64,000 bases of DNA, from contig NZ_CP050954.1 in the NCBI RefSeq assembly GCF_012273015.1, positions 1,984,001-2,048,000 of the forward strand. The letters are read 5' to 3'. A program made the position numbers and the translations under genes. Origin of the DNA: Hymenobacter sp. BT18 (GTDB lineage: Bacteria; Bacteroidota; Bacteroidia; Cytophagales; Hymenobacteraceae). A model generated the notes under the pieces. That model saw only the letters and a list, made by a program, of their open reading frames with translations, ran no database searches and had not been told where the DNA came from. This document shows positions 1 through 9,268 of the stretch, one piece after another; the stretch's first letter is position 1, and every line of letters starts with the position of its first letter.

Positions 1-615
1 GCCCAGGGCTTCCAGCTGATTGGTCAGGTTTCCCTGGGTGGTGTCGTCGTGACCGTAGTCTTCGGCATCGAAGAGAATAAAGTCTACGCCGACCTTGGGC
101 TGGAGACTGTCGGGCTGGGCAGCCAGTACCCGGGCCATTTCCAGGGCCACCCCTACCCCGCTGGCCCCATCACAGGCCCCATCAAGCGGTGCGTTCTTGT
201 GCTCTTTGTCTTTGTCAGCGAAGGGGCGCGTGTCCCAGTGCGAGAAAATGGCCACGCGTCGGGTCGCCTGGGGGTTAAACTGGGCAATGATATTGCGCGA
301 CTTCAGCATCTTGCCATCAAAAGCCATGGCTTCGAATGGCTGCTCCCGCACCGTGAGGCCATACTTCTTGAATTCCCGCACTAGCCAGTCGCCGGTATTT
401 ACGTGGGCCTTCGAGTTGGGCACCCGGGGCCCGAAAGCCACTTGGCGTGCCACGTAAGCATAGGCTGAGTCGGCATTGAAGACGGGAGCCTTGGCCAGCT
501 TATGCTCCTGCACCCCGGTAGTCGACTCAGTGGTTTTCTTTTCATCCCGGCACCCGGCGGCAAACAGCAAAGCAGCCAATGCAAAGGAAGCGAAACGAGG
601 AAGTCGGTAGTTCAT
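1..615 (-). CDS. M28 family metallopeptidase lipoprotein (glutaminyl cyclase-like), partial
   Basis: The reading frame opens with ATG at 615 and runs 205 codons to the window edge, so the C-terminal part is missing. The N-terminus is a lipoprotein signal peptide with lipobox FAAGC (Cys22). The body shows the M28 zinc-site pattern: HWDTRPFAD with H126 and D128, a DGACDGASG segment with D149, and DAEDYG with E185. In this family two zinc ions bind His/Asp/Glu residues, and Bacteroidota members with the HWDTRP form are usually aminopeptidase-like or glutaminyl-peptide cyclotransferase-like proteins anchored in the envelope. The sequence does not decide between peptidase and cyclase. It lies 114 bases downstream of cysS on the same strand and may share its transcript. 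Confidence 0.85.
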   Translation of the reverse strand, partial: MNYRLPRFASFALAALLFAAGCRDEKKTTESTTGVQEHKLAKAPVFNADSAYAYVARQVAFGPRVPNSKAHVNTGDWLVREFKKYGLTVREQPFEAMAFDGKMLKSRNIIAQFNPQATRRVAIFSHWDTRPFADKDKEHKNAPLDGACDGASGVGVALEMARVLAAQPDSLQPKVGVDFILFDAEDYGHDDTTQGNLTNQLEALG

Positions 616-729
616 AGCAGCGGGAAAGTCATTAGCCAAGGCAAGCGGCTTAAATACCGATGGCCTTTGCCTTTTTATTGGTTTTGAGCCAGCCTTGGTG
701 CTACGCAGCGGGGCGTAGGCCAGCGTTGG

Positions 730-2235
730 CTACTCTTCACTGTAAGCCCAGTCAACGCCGGCTTTGGTGTCTTTCACCACAATTCCCTGCTCTTTCAGGG
801 CGGCGCGAATAGCATCTACTTTGCCGTAGTCTTTGGCTGTTTTGGCTTCCTGGTAAAAGCCCAGCGTCAGCGTCAGCAGATCTTCCACATTGGCCCGCGG
901 CTCGTCCTGCAAGCCCAGGACCTCTTCTACCAGCGCCCGGTAGGTGGTAGTAGCCTCCGTGAGGGCAGCCTCGCTGAGCTGGGCCAGCGTGGCCAGGTTG
1001 GCTGCGTAGCCATTGAACTTCCGCAGCAGGTTGAAGAGCGAGGCCACGCACCGGGCCGTGTTCAGATCATCATTTAAGCCGGCAAAGCAGTCCTGGGTAA
1101 GCTTGCGCAGCTCTGCGTCGGCGGCTGCGGTATCCGCTGTCCGCTCCGTGCCCTCGGGCAACACGAGCTTATCCAGCACGCGCAAGCCATTCATCAGCTT
1201 GCGGTAGCCTTTGCGGGCGGCCTGCATGGCCTCGTCGCTCACGTCTACGGTGCTGCGGTAGTGGGCCTGCAGGAGGAAGAAGCGCGCCGTCATGGGCGAG
1301 TAGGGCTGGGTGAGGATGCTGCTACCGCCCCGGAACAGGTCGGAGATGGTAACGAAGTTGCCAAGCGACTTGCTCATCTTCTGCCCATTCACCGTAATCA
1401 TGTTGTTGTGCATCCACACCCGGGCCTCGTCGGAGTGGGAGTGGCTGGCCTGGCTTTGGGCAATTTCGCACTCGTGGTGCGGGAACATCAGATCCAGCCC
1501 ACCGCCGTGGATGTCGAACTCGGCGCCCAGGTACTTGCGGCTCATGGCCGAGCACTCCAGGTGCCAGCCGGGGAATCCTTCGCCCCAGGGCGAAGGCCAG
1601 CGCATGAGGTGGCGGGCATCGGCCTTTTTCCAAAGGGCGAAGTCGAGGGGACTGCGCTTTTCCTCCTGCCCGGCGAGGTTGTCGCGGGAGCCAGCCAGCA
1701 GTTCTTCCACCACGCGGTTGGACAGCTTGCCGTAGCCGCGCCCGGCGGCGTTGTAAGCCGGCACATCAAAGTACACCGAGCCGCCCGCCTCGTAGCCAAA
1801 GCCGTTGTCGATGATTTCCTGAATCAGCTGAATCTGCTCGGTGATGTGGCCGCTGGCGCGGGGCTCGATATCAGGCGGCAGGCAGCCCAGCACCTCCATG
1901 TGGCGGTGGTAGAGGTTGGCAAACTGCTCGGCCACCTGCATGGGCTCCAGCTGCCGGGCCCGCGCCATCCGGCTGATTTTATCTTCGCCTTCGTCGGCGT
2001 CGCTTTCCAGGTGGCCTACGTCGGTGATGTTGCGCACGTAGCGCACGGTGTAGCCTAGGTAGCGCAGGTAGCGCGTCAGCACGTCAAAAACCACCGGCCC
2101 GCGGGCATTGCCAATATGGGCTTCGCTGTACACGGTAGGCCCGCACAAGTATACGCCCACGAAAGGCGCATGCAGGGGTTGAAAAGCGTCTTTTCGGCGG
2201 GTAAGCGTGTTGTAGAGCGAAAGTGGGTGCTGCAT
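730..2235 (-). CDS. cysS: cysteinyl-tRNA synthetase
   Basis: This 501-residue protein has the usual length for CysRS, which charges tRNA-Cys with cysteine in the cytoplasm. The class I signatures are present: HIGN at residues 40-43 and KMSKS at 286-290. The zinc ligands match the E. coli pattern: C31, C228, H253 and E257 (within HHECE). The C-terminal alpha-helical anticodon-binding region is complete. The ATG at 2235 sits only five bases after a TACTTTTG promoter box on the minus strand, which suggests a very short or absent 5' leader. No other start fits the family N-terminus better. Confidence 0.97.
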   Translation of the reverse strand: MQHPLSLYNTLTRRKDAFQPLHAPFVGVYLCGPTVYSEAHIGNARGPVVFDVLTRYLRYLGYTVRYVRNITDVGHLESDADEGEDKISRMARARQLEPMQVAEQFANLYHRHMEVLGCLPPDIEPRASGHITEQIQLIQEIIDNGFGYEAGGSVYFDVPAYNAAGRGYGKLSNRVVEELLAGSRDNLAGQEEKRSPLDFALWKKADARHLMRWPSPWGEGFPGWHLECSAMSRKYLGAEFDIHGGGLDLMFPHHECEIAQSQASHSHSDEARVWMHNNMITVNGQKMSKSLGNFVTISDLFRGGSSILTQPYSPMTARFFLLQAHYRSTVDVSDEAMQAARKGYRKLMNGLRVLDKLVLPEGTERTADTAAADAELRKLTQDCFAGLNDDLNTARCVASLFNLLRKFNGYAANLATLAQLSEAALTEATTTYRALVEEVLGLQDEPRANVEDLLTLTLGFYQEAKTAKDYGKVDAIRAALKEQGIVVKDTKAGVDWAYSEE

Positions 2236-2240
2236 AAGGA

Positions 2241-2248
2241 CAAAAGTA
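2241..2248 (-). promoter_or_regulatory. cysS promoter -7 box (TACTTTTG)
   Basis: On the minus strand TACTTTTG matches the Bacteroidota TAnnTTTG box. Only five bases (TCCTT) separate it from the cysS ATG, so transcription should begin at or just before the start codon. No convincing TTG -33 element lies 17-23 bases upstream. Confidence 0.5.
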
Positions 2249-2475
2249 ACCGCTGTTTTCGCAGATTGAGAGCGGAAGAAGATTTAAAAAGTGTGCCATC
2301 CGCATGAGCAGTGGCAAAGAATGCATTAACAGCCTGAGGCTGCTTTTGATCTGCTATTTTCCTGATTTAGCCGCAACAAAGTCTAAAAGACTGCTTTTGC
2401 GGCACAAAAATCAGTTGAGTTAGTCTATAAAGTTCCATGAGCGGTATATTCATTCCAGCGCCTGGTATATAATTC

Positions 2476-3588
2476 CTACTGTTTGCTTGCCGGAAGCAGG
2501 CGGTAGGTAGCGGATGTTGGAAAATGGTCGGAGTACGGAATTTCCTCGTGCACCCGAAAATTTTCGACCTGCCACTGCGGCCCGGCAAACTGGTTATCAA
2601 TGCGCACGAATGGCAAGCGGCCGTTGTAGGTAGCGCCCACCCCGTTGCCGGCCGTGGCCTGGGCATTCTGCAGCTTATCAGCTAGCTGGTCGTAGGTGTA
2701 GCTGTAGGGCAAGTCGTTGAGGTCAGCGCAGAAGAGGATGGGGTAACGGCACTGGTCCATGTGCCGGCGGAGCGTATCGACCTGCCGGGCCCGGGCTACC
2801 AAGCCGCGCTTAAACCGACGTAGCAGCCCCAACCCCTTCGCCTTGAGGCCTGCCTTGCTGGAATAGCTATCCACAATATCCTGCTCGGCCATGCTCATGC
2901 TTTGCAGGTGGGCGTTGTAAATGCGGATGGTGTCGCCCTGGGGCAAGCGCACATCCGCAAACATGGCGTGGTTCTGCGTGAGCCGCCCAAACGGAATGGT
3001 GCCGCGGTGCACAATGGGGTAGCGGGAGAAAATGGCCAGCCCAAACTGCGCGCCAATGCCATTCTGCAACGTCACGGACACGAAAGGGTGGCGCTGCTGG
3101 TACTCGCCGATGCGCTGCACGCTCTGAAAAACCCGCCCGTTTTCCCGGGTAGGCTGCGGCTCGTTGTAAAACTCCTGGAGGCACACCAGGTCAGCAGGCT
3201 GCTCGGCTACCCACTTAATCAGGGCCTTGGACGTGGTGTAGTTTTCGTCGCGCAGATGTCGGTACACATTAAAGATGCGTACGTTGGCGCTCAGCACCCG
3301 CACAGCCGGACCATCGGCCGGCGCAGGGCTCAGCAAGTGCAAGGCTACACCGCGCTGCACGTGCGGCCAGGTGAGCACCAGCGCGGCCAGGGGCAGCAGG
3401 GCTACTGTCCAGCGGCGCAGCACCCAATACACCAGCCAGGCGCCCGTGGCGGCCAAGGCTACGGGCAGGCTCATGCCCACAAAAGCGGCCGGCCACAGCT
3501 GATACGGGGGAATCTGCAGTGCGCCAATGGCCAGCAGCACCCAGGCCACCGTGAGCAAAGTGCACTTAAAGGCAAACGAACGACGCAC
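2476..3588 (-). CDS. endonuclease/exonuclease/phosphatase-fold protein with N-terminal membrane segments
   Basis: Two or three hydrophobic N-terminal segments (roughly the first 90 residues) are followed by an EEP (DNase I-like) domain: LVCLQEFY carries the metal-binding Glu, YNAHLQS and CADLNDLPYS the central His and Asp-Asn, and SDHFP the catalytic C-terminal Asp-His. EEP-fold enzymes hydrolyse phosphodiesters of nucleic acids, lipids or sugars; the substrate here cannot be read off. The frame is open to an ATG at 3654, but GTG at 3588 gives a more typical N-terminus (basic, then hydrophobic) and leaves a TATTTTG box about 24 bases upstream, so I place the start there (370 residues). The gene is divergent from the type B T9SS protein. 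Confidence 0.85.
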   Translation of the reverse strand: MRRSFAFKCTLLTVAWVLLAIGALQIPPYQLWPAAFVGMSLPVALAATGAWLVYWVLRRWTVALLPLAALVLTWPHVQRGVALHLLSPAPADGPAVRVLSANVRIFNVYRHLRDENYTTSKALIKWVAEQPADLVCLQEFYNEPQPTRENGRVFQSVQRIGEYQQRHPFVSVTLQNGIGAQFGLAIFSRYPIVHRGTIPFGRLTQNHAMFADVRLPQGDTIRIYNAHLQSMSMAEQDIVDSYSSKAGLKAKGLGLLRRFKRGLVARARQVDTLRRHMDQCRYPILFCADLNDLPYSYTYDQLADKLQNAQATAGNGVGATYNGRLPFVRIDNQFAGPQWQVENFRVHEEIPYSDHFPTSATYRLLPASKQ

Positions 3589-3707
3589 GAATTCAAACAC
3601 GAATGAGGGCGCAAAATACGATTTCCCGAGGTTTCCGGCGGGCCATGCCACCAATCGGCGCTTTACGGTATCTTTCCGTTCTCTTAAGCTTTACATTCTG
3701 CCAGTTA

Positions 3708-6700
3708 ATGAAGCGTTTTTACCGGTGGTTACTCGTGTTGGGCACGCTAACCACGTTCGGCTCGGTCACGCGCGGCGCTTCTCCTGCCCCGGAGAAGAGT
3801 CTGGAGTTTATTGAAAACCGGGGGCAGTGGCCCAAAGCCGTCCGCTACGCCGCCAGCCTGCCGGCGGGCCGGTTGTTTTTGCGCCCTACCGGCTTCACGT
3901 ATTCCCTTTTCTCAGCCGAGGACCTGGCCCGGCACAGCCACCAGCAGGCTAGTACGACCCCAGCGCAAGCCGCGGGCCTGCGGGGCCACGCCTACACCGT
4001 CAGCTTCGAAGGCAGTAACCCGGCACCCCAGGTTGCGGGGGCTGTGCCTACGGCCGAGCGGCGCAACTATTTCAGTGGCTCCGACGCCCGCCAGTGGGCT
4101 ACCAATGTGCGCAGCTTCCGCCAAGTGCAGTATCAACAGCTGTATCCCAAAACCGATATGCAGCTGTATGAAAATGCCGGCGGGCAACTCGAATACGATT
4201 TTCTGGTGCAGCCAGGCGGCCGGCCCGAAGCTATTCGCCTGCGCTACCAGGGTACCAACACGCTCCGCCTCCAGGAAGGCAACCTGGTGGTAGGTACATC
4301 GGTGGGCTCAGTTACGGAACTGGCCCCGCGGGCCTGGCAGGATATCAAAGGCACCCGGGTGCCGGTGCCGTGCCGCTACACGCTACGCGGGCAAACCGTG
4401 GCCTTCGAGTTTCCCCAGGGCTACCGTAAGGAAGTGGCCCTGACTATCGACCCTACCGTGGTGTTTTCTTCCTATACCGGCTCCAGCGCCGATAACTGGG
4501 GCAATACCGCTACCTACGACGAGGAAGGCCACCTCTATTCCGGCGGCGTTGTGTTCAACCCCGGCTACCCGGTTTCGGCCGGGGCCTTCAGCACCACCTT
4601 CGGCGGGGTTATCGATATCGGCATCATCAAGTACGACACGCGGGTGAGCGGCCCGGCAGCCCGCCTCTACGCCACGTATCTGGGCGGCGAAAATACCGAA
4701 ACGCCCCACAGCCTGGTGGTGAATGCCAAAGGGGAACTGCTGGTATTCGGCTCTACTTCTTCCAAGCAGTTTCCCACTACCCGGGGCGCTTTTAGCCGCA
4801 CCCTGCAGCCGGGCCGCAGCTACAGCGTATTTCAGGACTATACGTATGCCAACGGCTCGGATTTGTTTGTGGCCACCCTTTCGCCGGAAGGCAGCAGCCT
4901 GGTAGCGTCCACGCTCATTGGCGGCTCCGGGCAGGATGGCCTGAACATCGATACCTACACCCGGGCGGAAAACTACCTGGCCCGCAATTACGGCGACACT
5001 TTCCGGGGAGACATTACTACCGATGAGGAAGGCAACGTGTACGTGGCCTCCTGCACCAACAGCACCGACTTTCCCGTCCGGAATGGCCTGAACCGGGGCT
5101 ACGGCGGTGCCCTGCTCGATGGCGTAGTGATGAAGTTTTCCCCCACCCTCAACCAGCTGTACTGGGCCAGCTACCTGGGCAGCAGCGGGGCCGATGCTGC
5201 CTATTCTATCCAGCTGGCGTCGGATGGCTCCATTTACGTGGCCGGGGGCACTACCGGCACCAACTTCCCCGTCACCGCGGGCGCCCTGCAGCCGGCTCCG
5301 GCCGGCAACACCGACGGGTTCATCGCCCACCTCTCGGCCGATGGCACCTCCCTGCTGCAGGCTACCTACCGCGGCACTTCCCAGTACGACCAGGTGTATT
5401 TCCTGCAGCTGGATGCCGCCGACAACGTGTACGTGCTGGGGCAAAGCTTTGGCAACTTTCCTATTACCCCGGGCTTGTACGACAACCGGCGGCGGCGCGG
5501 GGGGCAATTCATTCAAAAGCTGGACCCTCAGCTCAGCTCTCTTACCTACGCTACCGTGTTTGGCAGTGGCAGGGGCGGCATCGACCTATCCTTGACGGCC
5601 TTCCTGGTAGATGAGTGTGAGCGGATTTACGCCTGCGGCTGGGGCGGCAGCGTAAACAGCGGCTACACCAATGGCACCACCGAGGACCTGGTAGTGACCA
5701 GCAATGCCGTGCAGCCGCGCACCGATGGCTCCGACTTCTACATTGTGCAGTTTGGGGCCGGCGCCCGGGCCATTGAATACGCTACGTACTTCGGCGAAAA
5801 CGGCGGCCGGGACCACGTGGATGGGGGCACCAGCCGCTTCGACAAGCGCGGCGTAGTGTACCACGCCGTGTGCGGGGGCTGCCGGGGCTCCTCCCAGTTT
5901 CCCATTCCTCCGGGCGCCAACACGTATTCCACCCGCAACAACAGCTCCAACTGCAACAACGCCGCCTTTAAGATTGACTTCGAGCTGCGCATCGCCAACC
6001 CCGGTCCGGCCCAGGCCGTCTGCGCCGACGGCAGCCCTATTCCCCTGACGGGCAGCCCGGGCGGCGGCAGCTGGTCGGGACCGGGCGTAAGCAAAAACGC
6101 CGATGGCAGCTACATCTTCACGCCCAGCCCCGATCTGGTAGGGGAGCAGCGCCTAGTGTATTCGGTGGCCTCTACCGGGACATGTTTCACCAAAGGCACC
6201 CTGCGCATGACGGTGCGCCCCGTGTTGCCCGTCGACTTTACGCTGGCGCCCCAGCAATGCTCTAATGCCGGAAAAATAACGCTGACGGCTACGCCGGTAG
6301 GTGGCACGTTCAGCGGACCGGGGGTACAAGGCAACGTGTTTGACCCGGCCGTAGCGGGTCCCGGCACGCACACCATCCGCTATATCCTGCCCTCCGACCA
6401 GTGCGGGCAGGCCAGCCAGCAGATTGTCATTCTGCCTCCGCCTTCCGTAAATGCCGGCCGCGACACGGCCTTGTGCAGCTTTCAGAATACCCCGTATCAG
6501 CTGTTGGGCGCTTCTCCGGCGGGGGGCGTGTGGTCGGGCACGGGTGTTACCCCCGAGGGTATGTTTACGCCGCCGGCTGCTACCACTAAAGCCCAGCGCC
6601 TCACGCTCACCTATACCTATACGGCCGCCAACGGCTGCCCGGAGTCCGATGACCGGTTTGTGGTGATGGCCCCGCTGAACACGAATCTGGAGCCCTTGCC

Positions 6701-7184
6701 CGTGCCGGAGTGCCCCGCTTATCCGGGCAAAACCGGCTTGGCGCCCTTCACCATCCGCTTCTCGTCCCCGGCCCAGTACGCCAACGAGTACGACTGGGAC
6801 TTCGGCGACGGTACCCCGCACGGTACCACGGCCGACGTAGACCATACCTATACCCAGGCCGGAACCTATACCGTAGCCATGTCGGCTTACTACAACAGCA
6901 GCTGCCAGGTGCAGACGCGCTACCTCCAGATAATAGTAGCCGACCCGCTGGTGCCCAACATCATCACGCCCAACGGCGACCAGTTCAACGAAACCTTCGT
7001 GCAGCATTACACCTGTCTGCCTGTCAACCTGAAGGTATTTTCGCGCTGGGGCCAGGAGGTGTACAGCACCAACAACTACCAGAACGACTGGAACGGCGGC
7101 CAGCTGCCGGGAGGCATCTACTACTTTCTGCTCCGCGATACCGACGGCCGCCAGTACAAAGGCTGGCTGGATATCCACCGCTAG
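3708..7184 (+). CDS. T9SS type B sorting-domain protein with SBBP-like beta-propeller repeats and PKD domain
   Basis: A large exported protein of 1158 residues. ATG at 3708 gives a clean signal peptide (MKRFYRWLLVLGTLTTFGS); the frame is open further upstream but that part looks non-coding. After the signal comes the conserved ENRGQWP block that precedes SBBP-type repeats in Bacteroidota, then about 500 residues of repeated GG/D-rich blades of the form NVYV.G.T.S.FP. Two Ig-like segments follow (GSPGGGSWSGPGV, PVGGTFSGPGVQG), then a PKD domain with YDWDFGDG, and finally a gliding-motility-type C-terminus: ITPNGDQFNETF to LKVFSRWGQEVY, NDWNGG and GIYYFLLRD. Type B C-termini direct export through the type IX system to the cell surface. 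Function beyond a surface structural or adhesive role is not visible. Confidence 0.9.
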   Translation: MKRFYRWLLVLGTLTTFGSVTRGASPAPEKSLEFIENRGQWPKAVRYAASLPAGRLFLRPTGFTYSLFSAEDLARHSHQQASTTPAQAAGLRGHAYTVSFEGSNPAPQVAGAVPTAERRNYFSGSDARQWATNVRSFRQVQYQQLYPKTDMQLYENAGGQLEYDFLVQPGGRPEAIRLRYQGTNTLRLQEGNLVVGTSVGSVTELAPRAWQDIKGTRVPVPCRYTLRGQTVAFEFPQGYRKEVALTIDPTVVFSSYTGSSADNWGNTATYDEEGHLYSGGVVFNPGYPVSAGAFSTTFGGVIDIGIIKYDTRVSGPAARLYATYLGGENTETPHSLVVNAKGELLVFGSTSSKQFPTTRGAFSRTLQPGRSYSVFQDYTYANGSDLFVATLSPEGSSLVASTLIGGSGQDGLNIDTYTRAENYLARNYGDTFRGDITTDEEGNVYVASCTNSTDFPVRNGLNRGYGGALLDGVVMKFSPTLNQLYWASYLGSSGADAAYSIQLASDGSIYVAGGTTGTNFPVTAGALQPAPAGNTDGFIAHLSADGTSLLQATYRGTSQYDQVYFLQLDAADNVYVLGQSFGNFPITPGLYDNRRRRGGQFIQKLDPQLSSLTYATVFGSGRGGIDLSLTAFLVDECERIYACGWGGSVNSGYTNGTTEDLVVTSNAVQPRTDGSDFYIVQFGAGARAIEYATYFGENGGRDHVDGGTSRFDKRGVVYHAVCGGCRGSSQFPIPPGANTYSTRNNSSNCNNAAFKIDFELRIANPGPAQAVCADGSPIPLTGSPGGGSWSGPGVSKNADGSYIFTPSPDLVGEQRLVYSVASTGTCFTKGTLRMTVRPVLPVDFTLAPQQCSNAGKITLTATPVGGTFSGPGVQGNVFDPAVAGPGTHTIRYILPSDQCGQASQQIVILPPPSVNAGRDTALCSFQNTPYQLLGASPAGGVWSGTGVTPEGMFTPPAATTKAQRLTLTYTYTAANGCPESDDRFVVMAPLNTNLEPLPVPECPAYPGKTGLAPFTIRFSSPAQYANEYDWDFGDGTPHGTTADVDHTYTQAGTYTVAMSAYYNSSCQVQTRYLQIIVADPLVPNIITPNGDQFNETFVQHYTCLPVNLKVFSRWGQEVYSTNNYQNDWNGGQLPGGIYYFLLRDTDGRQYKGWLDIHR

Positions 7185-7205
7185 GCCGCGCCTCCAGCGG
7201 CCTGG

Positions 7206-7236
7206 TTGCGTTGCGGGATATTTCGTTGTATCTTTG
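7206..7236 (+). promoter_or_regulatory. rimP-nusA-infB promoter
   Basis: TTG at 7206-7208, a 20-base spacer, then TATCTTTG at 7229-7236, a full match to the Bacteroidota TTG/TAnnTTTG pattern. It lies about 70 bases before rimP and just before a leader hairpin. Confidence 0.7.
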
Positions 7237-7257
7237 CCCCAGCAACTAAAGAATCAG

Positions 7258-7285
7258 AGAGGGGACGCGTAGTCCCCTCTTTCTT
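7258..7285 (+). promoter_or_regulatory. leader hairpin upstream of rimP
   Basis: AGAGGGGAC (7258-7266) pairs perfectly with GTCCCCTCT (7272-7280) around a 5-base loop, and a pyrimidine-rich tail (TTCTTTT) follows. It lies between the promoter and the rimP start at 7306. The form is that of an intrinsic terminator or attenuator in the leader; a role in regulating the operon is inference. Confidence 0.6.
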
Positions 7286-7305
7286 TTATCACCTGGTTCG
7301 TCTTT

Positions 7306-7776
7306 ATGAAATTTGACCGCGCCCAGATTGCCGAGATGCTGCAGGACAGCCTACCCGGACCGGAGCTGTTCGTCGTCGGCCTTACGGTATCCGATGCTAT
7401 TCGCCCCAAGGTCACGGCCATTCTGGACGGGGAGCAGGGCCTGGGCATTGATGAGTGCGCCCTGGTTAGTCGTCGTTTGGCCCGCCGCATTGAGGAGGCC
7501 TACGGCGAAGAAGCCAGCTACACGCTGGAGGTAACGTCGCCCGGGGCCGACCAGCCCCTGACCGCCCCCCGCCAGTACGTTCGCCACGTGGGCCGTACGC
7601 TCAGCCTCAAGCTCGCCGATGGCACCGAGAAAACCGGCACCCTGGAAGCCGTGGAAGCTGGCGGCATTCAACTGGCCGAAACAGTAAAAGAGAAAAACAA
7701 AAAGAAAACCCTGCCCGCCGTCCTGTTGCCTTTCGAGACTATCCAGGAAGCCAAAGTGGTTATTTCATTTAAGTAA
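7306..7776 (+). CDS. rimP: ribosome maturation factor RimP
   Basis: This 156-residue protein has the length and layout of RimP, which helps assemble the 30S subunit. The N-terminal alpha/beta domain ends in the typical YTLEVTSPGADQPL segment, and the C-terminal SH3-like barrel begins with VGRTLSLKL and closes with the conserved PFETIQEAKVVISFK. It is the first gene of rimP-nusA-infB, an arrangement shared by many bacteria. Its ATG at 7306 follows a leader hairpin. Expression is therefore probably linked to control of the whole operon. Confidence 0.95.
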   Translation: MKFDRAQIAEMLQDSLPGPELFVVGLTVSDAIRPKVTAILDGEQGLGIDECALVSRRLARRIEEAYGEEASYTLEVTSPGADQPLTAPRQYVRHVGRTLSLKLADGTEKTGTLEAVEAGGIQLAETVKEKNKKKTLPAVLLPFETIQEAKVVISFK

Positions 7777-7866
7777 GTAGCCGGAAGGCCAAACGGCTGA
7801 TTGTATATTCATAAACATGCAACCTGCCTCCTTCCAGCCCATCAACAATTCAACAATTTAAATCAG

Positions 7867-9147
7867 ATGAACAGCCACGTCCTGATTGAATCGTTTGCCG
7901 AGTTTGCCCGGTCCAAAAACATTGACCGTCCCACGATGATGAGCATCCTGGAAGACGTATTCCGGACCATGATTCGCAAGAAGTACACGACGGATGAGAA
8001 CTTCGACGTCATCATCAACGTGGACAAGGGCGACTTGGAAATCTGGCGTAACCGCGAGATTGTGGACGACAACTCGGAGGATATCTGGGACTTCGACAAA
8101 ATTCCGCTGGCCGAAGCACAGAAAATCGAGCCGGACTTTGAAATCGGCGAATCGGTAGCAGAAGAAGTGAAGCTGGAAGACTTCGGCCGCCGCGCCGTGC
8201 TCATGGCCCGTCAGACGCTCATTCAGCGCGTGAAAGACTTGGAGCGCGATAACCTCTACCAGACCTACAAAGATCAGGTAGGCGAAATCATTGCTGGCGA
8301 AGTGTACCAGGTGTGGAGCCGCGAGGCCTTGATCTTGGACAAGGACGAAAACGAGTTGGTACTGCCCAAGTCGGAGCAGATTCCGAAGGACCGCTACCGC
8401 AAGGGCGACACCGTGCGCGCCGTGGTACACCGCGTAGAAATCCTGAACGGCACACCCAAGATTATCCTTTCCCGCGCCGCGCCGGCTTTCCTGGAGCGTT
8501 TGTTTGAGCAGGAAGTACCCGAAATCTACGATGGCCTGATTACCATCAAGAACATTGTGCGCGAGCCCGGCGAGCGGGCCAAAGTAGCCGTAGAAAGCTA
8601 CGATGACCGCATCGACCCCGTTGGTGCCTGCGTAGGCATGAAAGGTTCCCGGATCCATGCCGTCGTGCGGGAGCTGGAAAACGAGAATATCGACGTTATC
8701 AACTACACCAACAACCTCGAGCTTTACATTCAGCGGGCCCTGTCGCCGGCTAAAATCGGCTCGATGAAAATAAACGAACAAACAGGCCGGGTTTCGGTGT
8801 TCTTAAAGCCAGACCAGGTTTCGCTGGCCATTGGCCGCGGCGGCGCCAACATCAAGCTGGCCTCGCGTTTGGTGGGCATGGAAATCGACGTATTCCGCGA
8901 AGCCGGGGATTACGAAGAAGACATTGCTCTGGACGAATTCCGGGATGAAATTGACGCCTGGGTGCTGGATGAGCTGAAAAAGATTGGCCTCGACACGGGC
9001 CGAGCCGTATTAGCCGTCAGCAAAGAAGACCTCGTTCGTCGCACCGAACTGGAAGAAGAAAGCGTGGAAGAAGTCTTCCGCGTCATTCGTCAGGAGTTCG
9101 AAGACGAGGAAGAATCCGAAACCCCTCCAGCCGACGCCGCCCAATGA
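7867..9147 (+). CDS. nusA: transcription termination/antitermination protein NusA
   Basis: NusA binds RNA polymerase and nascent RNA and modulates pausing, termination and antitermination. The 426-residue protein shows the N-terminal polymerase-binding domain (residues 1-120, starting MNSHVLIESFAEFARSKNID), an S1 domain (about 130-200), and two KH domains with GACVGMKGSRIHAVV and LAIGRGGANIKLAS. After the KH domains there is a short acidic tail, as in Bacteroidota NusA; the AR repeats of enterobacteria are absent. The frame is open from 7801, but ATG 7867 gives the standard N-terminus and a 90-base gap after rimP. Confidence 0.96.
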   Translation: MNSHVLIESFAEFARSKNIDRPTMMSILEDVFRTMIRKKYTTDENFDVIINVDKGDLEIWRNREIVDDNSEDIWDFDKIPLAEAQKIEPDFEIGESVAEEVKLEDFGRRAVLMARQTLIQRVKDLERDNLYQTYKDQVGEIIAGEVYQVWSREALILDKDENELVLPKSEQIPKDRYRKGDTVRAVVHRVEILNGTPKIILSRAAPAFLERLFEQEVPEIYDGLITIKNIVREPGERAKVAVESYDDRIDPVGACVGMKGSRIHAVVRELENENIDVINYTNNLELYIQRALSPAKIGSMKINEQTGRVSVFLKPDQVSLAIGRGGANIKLASRLVGMEIDVFREAGDYEEDIALDEFRDEIDAWVLDELKKIGLDTGRAVLAVSKEDLVRRTELEEESVEEVFRVIRQEFEDEEESETPPADAAQ

Positions 9148-9175
9148 GGGCGCAGCGGCCGGTACGGCAAAGGCA

Positions 9176-9203
9176 TTAAATCAAGCCGGGTGGCTTGATT
9201 TAA
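9176..9203 (+). repeat. perfect 12-bp hairpin between nusA and infB
   Basis: TTAAATCAAGCC (9176-9187) pairs without mismatch with GGCTTGATTTAA (9192-9203) around the tetraloop GGGT. No T-tract follows, so it is not a standard terminator. It stands 29 bases after nusA and just before the infB -7 box, where it could act as an RNA processing or partial termination site. Confidence 0.6.
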
Positions 9204-9227
9204 CGCTGCCCGGCAAGATTTAAATAG

Positions 9228-9235
9228 TACCTTTG
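9228..9235 (+). promoter_or_regulatory. internal infB promoter -7 box (TACCTTTG)
   Basis: TACCTTTG matches TAnnTTTG and lies 33 bases before the chosen infB ATG (9269). No clear TTG is found 17-23 bases upstream, so this is a candidate internal promoter only. Confidence 0.4.
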
Positions 9236-9268
9236 CAACTGATTAAGAGTATCGTTCGCGAGCATAGA

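Noticed and set aside
4383..5516. 377-codon open frame on the minus strand
   Set aside because: It is antisense to the type B T9SS protein, which has clear domains; the translation is Gly/Val/Ala-rich without motifs.
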